DNA of 7,952 bases, taken from Actinomycetota bacterium (GTDB lineage Bacteria; Actinomycetota; Acidimicrobiia; IMCC26256; PALSA-610). Positions 1 to 6,546 of the stretch are shown here, piece after piece. Position 1 is the first letter of the stretch; every line of letters starts with the position of its first letter. Location of the stretch: assembly GCA_005779345.1 (NCBI GenBank), contig SXJQ01000241.1, forward strand, positions 1 through 7,952, given 5' to 3'. The translations under genes and the position numbers were made by a program. The notes beneath the pieces were generated by a model, which searched no databases, was not told the origin of the DNA, and saw only the letters and a list, made by a program, of their open reading frames with translations.

Positions 1-147
1 ATCACGCGTGCCTTGGTCGCGCTCGACCCCGACACGCGTTCGTCGCTCAAGAAGGCCGGACTCCTCACGCGCGACTCGCGCGAGAAGGAGCGCCGCAAGT
101 ACGGGCTCAAGAAGGCCCGCACGGCTCCGCAGTACAGCAAGCGGTAG
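1..147 (+). CDS. rpsI: 30S ribosomal protein S9, 3' end (partial)
   Basis: Reading from base 1 in frame 1 gives 48 residues ending at TAG 145-147. They include the S9 tail motifs LKKAGLLTRD, KERRKYGLKKAR and the terminal APQYSKR. The N-terminal part lies outside the window. S9 is a small-subunit protein of the 30S head; in the family its extended basic C-terminal tail reaches the ribosomal P site and its last arginine contacts the tRNA anticodon stem-loop. That terminal Lys-Arg is present here, so the 3' end looks intact. rpsI usually follows rplM (L13), which would be expected just left of the window. Its stop overlaps the next gene start as TAGTG, so rpsI and glmM are probably on one transcript with coupled translation. 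Confidence 0.96.
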   Translation: MTRALVALDPDTRSSLKKAGLLTRDSREKERRKYGLKKARTAPQYSKR

Positions 148-1511
148 TGCTGCGGTTCGGGACCGACGGCATCCGCGGCGACGCGGCTGCCGGGTTGCCC
201 ACCGAGCTCGTCGTCGCGCTGGGTCGCGCGGCGGCTCGGGTCACGGGCGCACCACGTTTCCTCGTCGCGCGCGATACCCGCGCGTCGGGGCCGCGACTCG
301 TTCGCGATCTCGCGACGGGTTTCGCGCTCGAGGGCGCGCGGTGCGAGTCGGCCGGTGTGTTGCCCACGCCGGGGCTGGCCGTGCTGTCGCGCGAGCGCGA
401 CGAGTGGGCGGCCATGATCTCGGCGAGCCACAACGTCTGGTCCGACAACGGCATCAAGTTCTTCGCACCGGGCGGCTCGAAGCTCTCCGACGCGCATCAG
501 TCGGCGATCGAGGTCGAGTTGCACGCGCTTGCTGCCGCGCCCGCACCCGGCGGGCTCGGCGCGCCCGACGGTGCCGATTCGAGTGCGATCGCGTCGATCG
601 ACGACGCCCGCGACGTCTACGAGCGGTACCTGCTCGGCCAGCTCGCGCCCGGCGCGCTGCAGGGTCTCGAGGTCGTCCTCGACTGCGCCCACGGCGCCGC
701 GTTCGAGGTTGCCCCCGACGTGTTCGCCGCGCTGGGCGCCGAGGTCACCGTGTTGCACGCCGCCCCGGACGGCCGCAACATCAACGCGGGTTGCGGCTCG
801 ACCCATCCCGAGGTGCTGCAGGCAGCAGTGGTCGCGCGCGGCGCGCACCTCGGTCTCGCATTCGACGGCGACGCCGATCGGGTCCTCGCCGTCGACGAGC
901 GCGGCGCGCTGATCGACGGCGACCAGATCATGGCGATCATGGCGCTCGCGCTCCGGGCGCGGGGCGCGCTCCCGGGAGATCGCATCGCGGTCACGGTGAT
1001 GTCGAACCTCGGATTGCGCCGGGCGCTCGAGGGCCACGGCATCGGCGTGGTCGAAACGCCCGTGGGCGACCGGCAGGTGGTCGCGGCCATGGTGCGCGAC
1101 GGTCTCGCGCTCGGGGGCGAGCAGTCGGGCCACATCATCTTCGGCGATCGAGCGGGGACCGGTGACGGCACGCTCACCGGACTGCTGCTCGCTGCCGAGG
1201 TCGCGGCGCCTGCCGACACGGGACCGCGGCCGCTCTCGGAACTCGCGGCGGTCATGGAGCGCCTCCCCCAGGTGCTCGTCAACGTTCGGCTCGCCGCGCC
1301 ACTCGCCGGCGAGGCGAACCTCGAGGTGGAGCGGGTCACCGCGGAAGTGGCTCAGGAACTGGGTCGCAGCGGCCGAATCCTGGTGAGGCCGTCGGGGACC
1401 GAGCCGATGGTGCGCGTCATGGTCGAGGCGCCGACCGCGGAACGTGCCACGGCCGCCGCGCAGCGCGTCGCCGAGGTACTGCGGAACGCGGCCGGCCCCA
1501 ACTCTGCCTGA
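147..1511 (+). CDS. glmM: Phosphoglucosamine mutase GlmM
   Basis: This 454-residue protein (family usually about 445-450) converts glucosamine-6-phosphate to glucosamine-1-phosphate in the cytoplasm, the step between GlmS and GlmU toward UDP-GlcNAc. All four alpha-D-phosphohexomutase signatures are visible. FGTDGIRG starts at residue 4. The phosphoserine loop SASHN lies at 92-96, with Ser94 the residue expected to carry the phosphate. The metal loop DGDADR is at 240-245, with Asp240, 242 and 244 expected to bind Mg2+. The sugar-specificity loop GGEQSGH is at 323-329, and the phosphate-binding loop RPSGTEP at 414-420. GGEQSGH favours GlmM over phosphomannomutase or phosphoglucomutase. One oddity is that the active-site loop reads SHNVWSDNGIKFF, whereas most family members have SHNP. 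The GTG start at 147 is chosen because FGTDGIRG must lie near the N-terminus; it overlaps the rpsI stop by one base and has no strong Shine-Dalgarno sequence, which suggests translational coupling. Confidence 0.96.
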   Translation: MLRFGTDGIRGDAAAGLPTELVVALGRAAARVTGAPRFLVARDTRASGPRLVRDLATGFALEGARCESAGVLPTPGLAVLSRERDEWAAMISASHNVWSDNGIKFFAPGGSKLSDAHQSAIEVELHALAAAPAPGGLGAPDGADSSAIASIDDARDVYERYLLGQLAPGALQGLEVVLDCAHGAAFEVAPDVFAALGAEVTVLHAAPDGRNINAGCGSTHPEVLQAAVVARGAHLGLAFDGDADRVLAVDERGALIDGDQIMAIMALALRARGALPGDRIAVTVMSNLGLRRALEGHGIGVVETPVGDRQVVAAMVRDGLALGGEQSGHIIFGDRAGTGDGTLTGLLLAAEVAAPADTGPRPLSELAAVMERLPQVLVNVRLAAPLAGEANLEVERVTAEVAQELGRSGRILVRPSGTEPMVRVMVEAPTAERATAAAQRVAEVLRNAAGPNSA

Positions 1512-1558
1512 CACGACCCCGCCGACACGACCCCGCCGGACACGACCCGCCGGACACG
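1510..1558 (+). repeat. Short GC-rich direct tandem repeat between glmM and glmS
   Basis: The unit GACACGACCCCGCCG occurs about 3.4 times in a row, with copies starting at 1510, 1524, 1539 and 1553. The first copy lacks the last G, the third lacks one C of the CCCC run, and the fourth stops after GACACG. The array begins inside the glmM stop codon (TGA 1509-1511) and ends about 27 bases before a -10-like hexamer. Near-perfect copies with one-base length changes look like replication slippage. A protein-binding or transcript-pausing role is possible but nothing in the sequence demonstrates it. It is too short, and lacks spacers, to be a CRISPR array. Confidence 0.85.
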
Positions 1559-1585
1559 TTCGGGGACGATTCCGAGCCCGCTCCC

Positions 1586-1591
1586 TACACT
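1586..1591 (+). promoter_or_regulatory. Putative -10 element (TACACT) for a near-leaderless glmS transcript
   Basis: TACACT matches the actinobacterial TANNNT -10 pattern and ends ten bases before the glmS ATG at 1602. A start site 6-8 bases downstream would leave a leader of only a few bases, consistent with the lack of a good Shine-Dalgarno sequence before glmS; leaderless transcripts are common in Actinobacteria. No convincing -35 hexamer lies at the usual 16-19 base spacing (region 1561-1569 is GGGGAC-like), so this is a motif-level guess. No glmS-type ribozyme can fit in the 90-base gap. Confidence 0.4.
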
Positions 1592-1601
1592 GGATGACCT
1601 C

Positions 1602-4600
1602 ATGTGCGGCATCGTGGCGATCGCCTCCCGACCCTCCACCCGCCCGCTCCCCGACCTCGCCGAGATCGCCCGCGAACTCCACGCCGCGGACGCCGGCCTC
1701 ACCGGCGACGCGCCGACACTCGACATCGCCGACGCCGGCCGGGTCGCTGCGTTCGATCGGATCGCCGACCGGCTGTTCGCCGTCGATCGATCGCTGCGTG
1801 GGGTTCCCGGTGTCGCGGCGCTCCTCGACGATCCCGTGGGCGCCGCCGCGATCGAATTCCTCGCCGAGGGGATCCTCGAACGCCTCGGTGCGGTCGAGAG
1901 CCGGGTCGAGGCGGCCATCGAGTCGGCGCTCGAGTCCGGGGGCGTCGCCGACCTCGAGGTGGTCAATGCCGCGCTCGTCCGGCTGAAGGACGCGACCTGG
2001 GCGATTGCTCGCGACCGGCTCCGCACAGCTCGCGCCGTCGACGATCTCGGCGGTGGTGAGCGCGGTGGCGCGATCGGGGCGTTCCACGCGATCCAGGTGA
2101 CGTTGTCGGCGCTCGATCGCCTCGAGGTCCGTGGGCGCGACTCCGCGGGAATCCACTTGCTCGTGCGCGACCACGGCCTCGATCTCGCCGACCCGACCGT
2201 GCGTCGGCTCCTCGCCGAGCGTCGTGCCGACCCCCTGTTCGGCTCGCGGTCGGTCCGCGTCGCCGGCCCGCACCTGAGCTTCGTCTACAAGCGAGCGGCC
2301 GAGGTGGGTGAACTCGGCGACAACACGGCGGTCCTGCGGCGCGAGATCCGCGACGACGACCTGCTGCGCCTCGCGGTGCGCGCCGATCGGGCACAGGTGC
2401 TCGTGCTCGCCCACACGCGCTGGGCGAGCATCGGCATCATCTCGGAGCCGAACTGCCATCCCCTGAACCACGAGGAGCTCGAGGCCGACGAGGGCCCCTA
2501 CGTGATCGCGGCCCTCAACGGCGATGTCGACAACTACGCCGACCTTTCGGCGATCGAGGGCCTGCGGATCGCGACCGAGATCACCACCGACGCGAAGGTG
2601 ATCCCGGCGTTGGTGTCGCGGCGGATCGCCCGGGGGACCGACCCACTCGAGGCATTCCGCGCGACGGTCGCCGCGTTCGAGGGATCGGTCGCGATCGCCG
2701 CGGTGGTCGCGGACCAGCCCGACACCCTGCTGCTCGCCCAGCGCGGCAGCGGGCAAGCGCTCTACGTCGGGATCGCCGACGACCTCACGATCGTCGCCAG
2801 CGAGCCCTACGGCGTGGTCGAGGTGGCCGACCACTACTTCCGACTCGATGGCGAGACCGCGCGCGAACCGGGCAATCCTGCGACGCAGGGCGAGGTCGTC
2901 ACGATCGACGCTCGGCACGCGGGCTCGCTCGAGGGCATCACCCGCATCGGGTACGAGGGAGCTGCCCTCCCGCTCGACGAGTCCGAGCTGCGGACCCCCG
3001 AGATCACCACGCGCGACATCGACCGCGGCGCGGCGCCGCACTATCTGTTGAAGGAGATCTCGGAGGCCCCGGCTTCATTCCGCAAGACACTTCGGGGCCG
3101 GATCGTCGAACGGGGCGGACACCTCGAAGAGCACCTCGGCTCGGATGTCGTTCCCGCCGTGGTGCGTGAGCGGTTGCGATCGGGAGCGATCACGCGGGTG
3201 TATGTGATCGGTCAGGGCACTGCCGCGGTCGCCGGCCACAGCCTCGCCGTCGTGCTCAAGCGACTCGTGCCGGCCGGCCGGCTCGCGGTCGAGGCGATCG
3301 CCGCGACGGAACTGTCGGGGTTCGGGCTCGACGACTCCATGGACGACGCGCTCGTCGTTGCGATCAGTCAGTCCGGGACGACCACCGACACGAACCGCAC
3401 CGTCGACGTCGTGCGCGCCCGCGGCGCCGCCGTGATCGCGATCGTCAACCGTCGCCAGAGCGACCTCGTCGACAAGAGCGATGGCGTGCTCTACACCTCC
3501 GACGGTCGTGACGTGGAGATGAGCGTCGCCTCGACCAAGGCGTTCTATGCGCAGATCGCTGCCGGATTCCTCGTCGCGTACGCGATCGCGCGCGAAGCGC
3601 AGCGGGGCGACATCGACCCCGTCGATCGCGACACGGTCCTGCGCTCCGTGCGCGAACTCCCGACCCAGATGCTCGAAGTGCTCGCTCGACGTGCGGTGAT
3701 CGCGCAGGCCGCGCAACGCCACGCGCCGCAGCGCCGCTACTGGGCGATCGTCGGCAACGGCGCGAACCGGACCGCGGCGCACGAGGTACGCATCAAGCTG
3801 TCGGAGCTCTGTTACAAGTCGATCGCGTGCGACCTGACCGAAGACAAGAAGCACATCGACCTGTCGGCGGAACCACTCATCCTCGTGTGTGCCGCCGGGC
3901 TCTCGGGCTCGAATGCCGACGACGTCGGGAAAGAGGTCGCGATCTACCGCGCCCACAAGGCTGCGCCGATCGTCGTCTGCGACGACGGGGAGACGCGCAT
4001 GGGGGCCGCGCTCGAGACGATCACGGTGCCGCCGACGCACCCCCACGTCGCCTTCGTGCTCTCGGCGATGGTCGGCCATCTCTTCGGATACGAAGCCGCG
4101 CTCGCGATCGACGCGACGGCCCGCCCCCTGCGCGAAGCCCGCGGCGCGATCGAGTCGATCGTCGCCGCAGGTCGCGAGTCGGACGCGTTGTTGCACGAGC
4201 TCGCGAGCGGTCTCGCGGACCACGGTCGTCGCTACTTCGAGGTACTGCGCGCGGGAGGGTACGACGGCTCGCTCGATGCCGGAACGGCAGTTCGGCTGGC
4301 CGGGCTCTTCCGGTACGCGCTCGGCATCGTGCCGCTCGACCTCTACGAGGTCGAACTCGGCAAGGTGGGCACACCGAGCACGCTCGTCGAAGACCTCACC
4401 GCGGCGCTCACCGCCGCGATCGAGGAGCTCACCCGCCCCGTCGATGCGATCAAGCACCAGGCGAAGACCGTCACCGTCGGGATCAGCCGGAGCGACGAGA
4501 CGCTCCTCGGGGTCCCCCTCGTGCAAGACCTGCTCGCGTCGGGCTGCGCTCGCGATCACCTCAGCTACCGCACCTTGCGCACGCTGGTGGAACTCGACGC

Positions 4601-5060
4601 CGCGGTCGACGCGGTCGTGGGGTTCACCCGGTACCGGATCGAGGGCGACGTCGACACCGCGGCCACGATCCACGTGGTCGACCGCGGCGGCATCGGCGCG
4701 GGCCTCGTGTCGCGCACCGACGCGAATCCGGCGTTGCGGGGCACGAAGCACCGCGCCGCGTGGGAACGCGAGGTCACGGTGTTTCGCGGGCGCGCCGACG
4801 GCCGCACGGGCGTCATCGTCCCCGAGGTGAAGGGCAACGTGGCGATCGGGCTGACCCTGCTCCACGTGCGCTTCCACGACCGCCTCGCCGCCGACACGAT
4901 CCGGCGCGTGCTGCAGGGGTACCGCGGCCGGTACAGCGCGATCCAGGACCAGGTCACCGAGGTCGAACCGACGTTTCGCGACTCGGTGCTCGAACAGGTC
5001 GACGTGATCGATCTCCTCACGCTGCCGGTCGTCCAGCTCGCCGAGCACTGGCGGGCGTGA
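1602..5060 (+). CDS. glmS: Oversized glutamine--fructose-6-phosphate aminotransferase (GlmS-like) with large insertions and C-terminal extension
   Basis: GlmS makes glucosamine-6-phosphate from fructose-6-phosphate using ammonia released from glutamine and channelled between two domains. This protein is 1152 residues; the family is about 600-625. The ATG is fixed by MCGIVAIA, because Cys2 must become N-terminal as the glutaminase nucleophile. Glutaminase motifs follow: RGRDSAG 177-183, HTRW 271-274, NCHP 284-287, NGDVDNY 306-312 and Asp330. PHYLLKEISEAP (479-490) matches the linker to the isomerase half. SIS1 (about 525-665) has SQSGTTTDT at 589-597 and VASTKAF at 642-648. SIS2 (about 712-840) has Lys732, Glu735 and His751, equivalent by motif and exact spacing to E. 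coli Lys485, Glu488 and His504. AKTVTVG (954-960) resembles the family's terminal AKSVTVE, making Lys955 the likely Schiff-base lysine. Extra material lies at about 11-160, 188-266, 842-946 and 962-1152, none of which I recognise. Position next to glmM supports glmS identity. It could be a related SIS aminotransferase with altered substrate use; activity is not proven. Confidence 0.88.
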   Translation: MCGIVAIASRPSTRPLPDLAEIARELHAADAGLTGDAPTLDIADAGRVAAFDRIADRLFAVDRSLRGVPGVAALLDDPVGAAAIEFLAEGILERLGAVESRVEAAIESALESGGVADLEVVNAALVRLKDATWAIARDRLRTARAVDDLGGGERGGAIGAFHAIQVTLSALDRLEVRGRDSAGIHLLVRDHGLDLADPTVRRLLAERRADPLFGSRSVRVAGPHLSFVYKRAAEVGELGDNTAVLRREIRDDDLLRLAVRADRAQVLVLAHTRWASIGIISEPNCHPLNHEELEADEGPYVIAALNGDVDNYADLSAIEGLRIATEITTDAKVIPALVSRRIARGTDPLEAFRATVAAFEGSVAIAAVVADQPDTLLLAQRGSGQALYVGIADDLTIVASEPYGVVEVADHYFRLDGETAREPGNPATQGEVVTIDARHAGSLEGITRIGYEGAALPLDESELRTPEITTRDIDRGAAPHYLLKEISEAPASFRKTLRGRIVERGGHLEEHLGSDVVPAVVRERLRSGAITRVYVIGQGTAAVAGHSLAVVLKRLVPAGRLAVEAIAATELSGFGLDDSMDDALVVAISQSGTTTDTNRTVDVVRARGAAVIAIVNRRQSDLVDKSDGVLYTSDGRDVEMSVASTKAFYAQIAAGFLVAYAIAREAQRGDIDPVDRDTVLRSVRELPTQMLEVLARRAVIAQAAQRHAPQRRYWAIVGNGANRTAAHEVRIKLSELCYKSIACDLTEDKKHIDLSAEPLILVCAAGLSGSNADDVGKEVAIYRAHKAAPIVVCDDGETRMGAALETITVPPTHPHVAFVLSAMVGHLFGYEAALAIDATARPLREARGAIESIVAAGRESDALLHELASGLADHGRRYFEVLRAGGYDGSLDAGTAVRLAGLFRYALGIVPLDLYEVELGKVGTPSTLVEDLTAALTAAIEELTRPVDAIKHQAKTVTVGISRSDETLLGVPLVQDLLASGCARDHLSYRTLRTLVELDAAVDAVVGFTRYRIEGDVDTAATIHVVDRGGIGAGLVSRTDANPALRGTKHRAAWEREVTVFRGRADGRTGVIVPEVKGNVAIGLTLLHVRFHDRLAADTIRRVLQGYRGRYSAIQDQVTEVEPTFRDSVLEQVDVIDLLTLPVVQLAEHWRA

Positions 5061-5064
5061 CCCC

Positions 5065-5070
5065 GGGAGG
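5065..5070 (+). promoter_or_regulatory. Ribosome binding site for nnr
   Basis: GGGAGG lies nine bases before the ATG at 5080 in the 19-base gap after glmS. It is one of the two clear Shine-Dalgarno sequences in the window and supports the 5080 start. The short gap implies cotranscription with glmS. Confidence 0.7.
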
Positions 5071-5079
5071 CCGGCGCCG

Positions 5080-6546
5080 ATGCTGCCGATCCTGACCCCC
5101 ACCGAGATGGCCGCTGCTGATCGGGGCGCGATCGAGGCGGGCACGTCGGAGGCCGACCTCGTCGCCCGGGCGGGGCGTCGGTTGGCATGGCGGGCGCGCG
5201 CCCTCCTCGGTGGCGTCTACGGCCGCCGGGTCGTGGTGCTCTGCGGCCGCGGCAACAACGGGGCCGACGGTCGCGTCGCCGCGGCGCTGCTCCGCGGCTG
5301 GGGTGTCGGTGTCGACATCGTGCCCGTCGGGGCCGGTGCTGTGGGCGCCGGTGTCGATCGCTTCGCCGTCGGTCGCGCGATCGAGCGCGCCGATCTCGTC
5401 ATCGACGCCATGTACGGCACCGGATTCCGCGGTGTCCTCGAAGGTGACGCGGCCTGGTGCGCGACCACGGCGAACGGCGCCGGCGCGACCGTTCTCGCTG
5501 CCGACATCCCGAGCGGCGTCGACGGCGCGACCGGGCGGGTCGCAGGCCCGGCGATCGTGGCCGACGCGACACTGTGTTTCCAGGCGCTCAAGCCCGGGCT
5601 CGTGTTCGAGCCCGGGCGGCATCACGCGGGCGTGATCGAGGTCGTCGATCTGGGCATCGACCTCGGCCCGGTGGCGGTGCACCTGGCGACCGCGGCCGAC
5701 GTCGTACGCCCGCGACGCGCTGCCGACGCGCACAAGTGGTCGAACGCGGTGCTGATCATCGGGGGCTCGGCGGGGATGACGGGCGCGCCGATGCTCGCCG
5801 CCCGCGGTGCAGCGCGCAGCGGGGCAGGCATGGTCGTCGCGGCGCTGCCCGGCGCCGCCGCGGCCGCGGCGTCGGGCACCGAGATCGTGACGCGATCGTT
5901 GCCCGCCACCGTCGAGGGAGATTTCGACGCCGATGCCGCGCGCATCGCCGTCGCCGGGACCGGTCGCTTCGCGGCGGTCGTCGTCGGTCCGGGGCTCGTC
6001 CGCAGTGTCGGAGGCGACGCGATCGCGGCGCGCCTCGTCGCCGAGACCGCCACGACGATCGTTGTCGACGCCGGTGCTCTCGATGTGCTCGCCGGCGATG
6101 CGGCACCGTTGCGGGTCCGGCGCGCCGCGCACCTCCCGCCCGCGATCCTGACCCCGCACGAGGGTGAGTACGCGCGCCTCGCCCGACGCTCGGTCGACTC
6201 CGTCGGCGACCGGGTCGCAGCAGCGCGAGATCTCGCCGCGTCGCTCGGTGCGATCGTCGTGCTGAAGGGCCCCGGCACGGTCGTCGCCGATCCCGGCGGC
6301 CGAGCCGTGGTGGTCGGCCCCGGTTCGGCCGCGCTCGCCACGGCCGGCACGGGCGACGTGCTCGCCGGCGTCATCGGTGCCGCGCTGGCCGCGGGCCTCG
6401 ATCCGTTCGCTGCCGCCTGGACGGGCGCGGTCGTCCACGGGCGGGCCGGTGATCTCACCGGGTTCGGCGACGCCACGCTCGCCTCCGACGTGATCGCCGC
6501 GTTGCCCGTAGCCTGGGGCATCCAGCCCGACAGCAAAGGATCCTGA
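5080..6546 (+). CDS. nnr: Bifunctional NAD(P)HX epimerase / ADP(ATP)-dependent NAD(P)HX dehydratase
   Basis: This 488-residue two-domain protein, of the usual length for the fused enzyme, repairs hydrated NADH and NADPH. The N-terminal YjeF_N domain (about 1-210) epimerises the R and S forms of NAD(P)HX, and the C-terminal carbohydrate-kinase-like domain (about 215-485) dehydrates the S form with a nucleotide cofactor. N-domain motifs are GRGNNGADG 56-64, DAMYGTG 109-115 and DIPSGVDG 142-149. C-domain motifs are HKW 218-220 leading to GGSAGMTGAP 228-237, VGPGL 302-306, ILTPHEGEY 356-364, KGPGT 396-400 and AGTGDVLAG 422-430, with Asp426 the expected catalytic residue. A minor oddity is NNGADG where most homologues have NNGGDG, and VVDAGALD where VVDADALN is common. 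The last codons carry the Shine-Dalgarno sequence of the next gene, and the stop overlaps its start as TGATG. In Actinobacteria nnr commonly sits between glmS and alr, as here. Confidence 0.95.
   Translation: MLPILTPTEMAAADRGAIEAGTSEADLVARAGRRLAWRARALLGGVYGRRVVVLCGRGNNGADGRVAAALLRGWGVGVDIVPVGAGAVGAGVDRFAVGRAIERADLVIDAMYGTGFRGVLEGDAAWCATTANGAGATVLAADIPSGVDGATGRVAGPAIVADATLCFQALKPGLVFEPGRHHAGVIEVVDLGIDLGPVAVHLATAADVVRPRRAADAHKWSNAVLIIGGSAGMTGAPMLAARGAARSGAGMVVAALPGAAAAAASGTEIVTRSLPATVEGDFDADAARIAVAGTGRFAAVVVGPGLVRSVGGDAIAARLVAETATTIVVDAGALDVLAGDAAPLRVRRAAHLPPAILTPHEGEYARLARRSVDSVGDRVAAARDLAASLGAIVVLKGPGTVVADPGGRAVVVGPGSAALATAGTGDVLAGVIGAALAAGLDPFAAAWTGAVVHGRAGDLTGFGDATLASDVIAALPVAWGIQPDSKGS
6535..6540 (+). 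promoter_or_regulatory. Ribosome binding site for the CBS-domain gene, inside nnr
   Basis: AAAGGA ends five bases before the ATG at 6546 and lies in the last codons of nnr. With the TGATG stop/start overlap it points to coupled translation and fixes the start of the CBS gene. Confidence 0.7.

Noticed and set aside
8..1165. 385-codon plus-strand frame overlapping rpsI and glmM
   Set aside because: An Arg/Ala-rich out-of-frame shadow; the rpsI and glmM frames carry all the conserved motifs.
1496..1548. G-quadruplex on the minus strand from four G-runs in the repeat region
   Set aside because: Runs of 3-4 G are separated by loops of about 10-17 bases, too long for a convincing canonical quadruplex.
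1510..1558. CRISPR array
   Set aside because: The 14-15 base units are directly abutting with no spacers and no nearby cas genes.
1559..1580. Terminator hairpin after glmM
   Set aside because: Only a four-base TCGG/CCGA pairing with an eight-base loop is visible and no T-run follows.
1512..1601. glmS ribozyme or other structured leader
   Set aside because: The gap is 90 bases and half of it is a tandem repeat. No ribozyme core could fit, and glmS ribozymes are typical of Firmicutes.
4119..4151. Residues 840-850 (ARPLREARGAI) as the usual lysine-bearing GlmS tail
   Set aside because: It sits at the expected distance after SIS2 but has no lysine and no VTVE-like end; AKTVTVG at 954-960 fits the motif far better.
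1602..5060. GlmS length explained by an artefactual fusion of glmS with a neighbouring gene
   Set aside because: The extra segments are interspersed among catalytic motifs at several points and are not attached at one end, and codon bias is uniform throughout. A lost stop codon cannot produce this layout.
3075..5144. 689-codon open frame on the minus strand opposite glmS
   Set aside because: Its product is dominated by Arg, Asp, Gly and Val in low-complexity fashion with no family motif. It mirrors the strong codon bias of glmS, whose motifs are clear on the plus strand.
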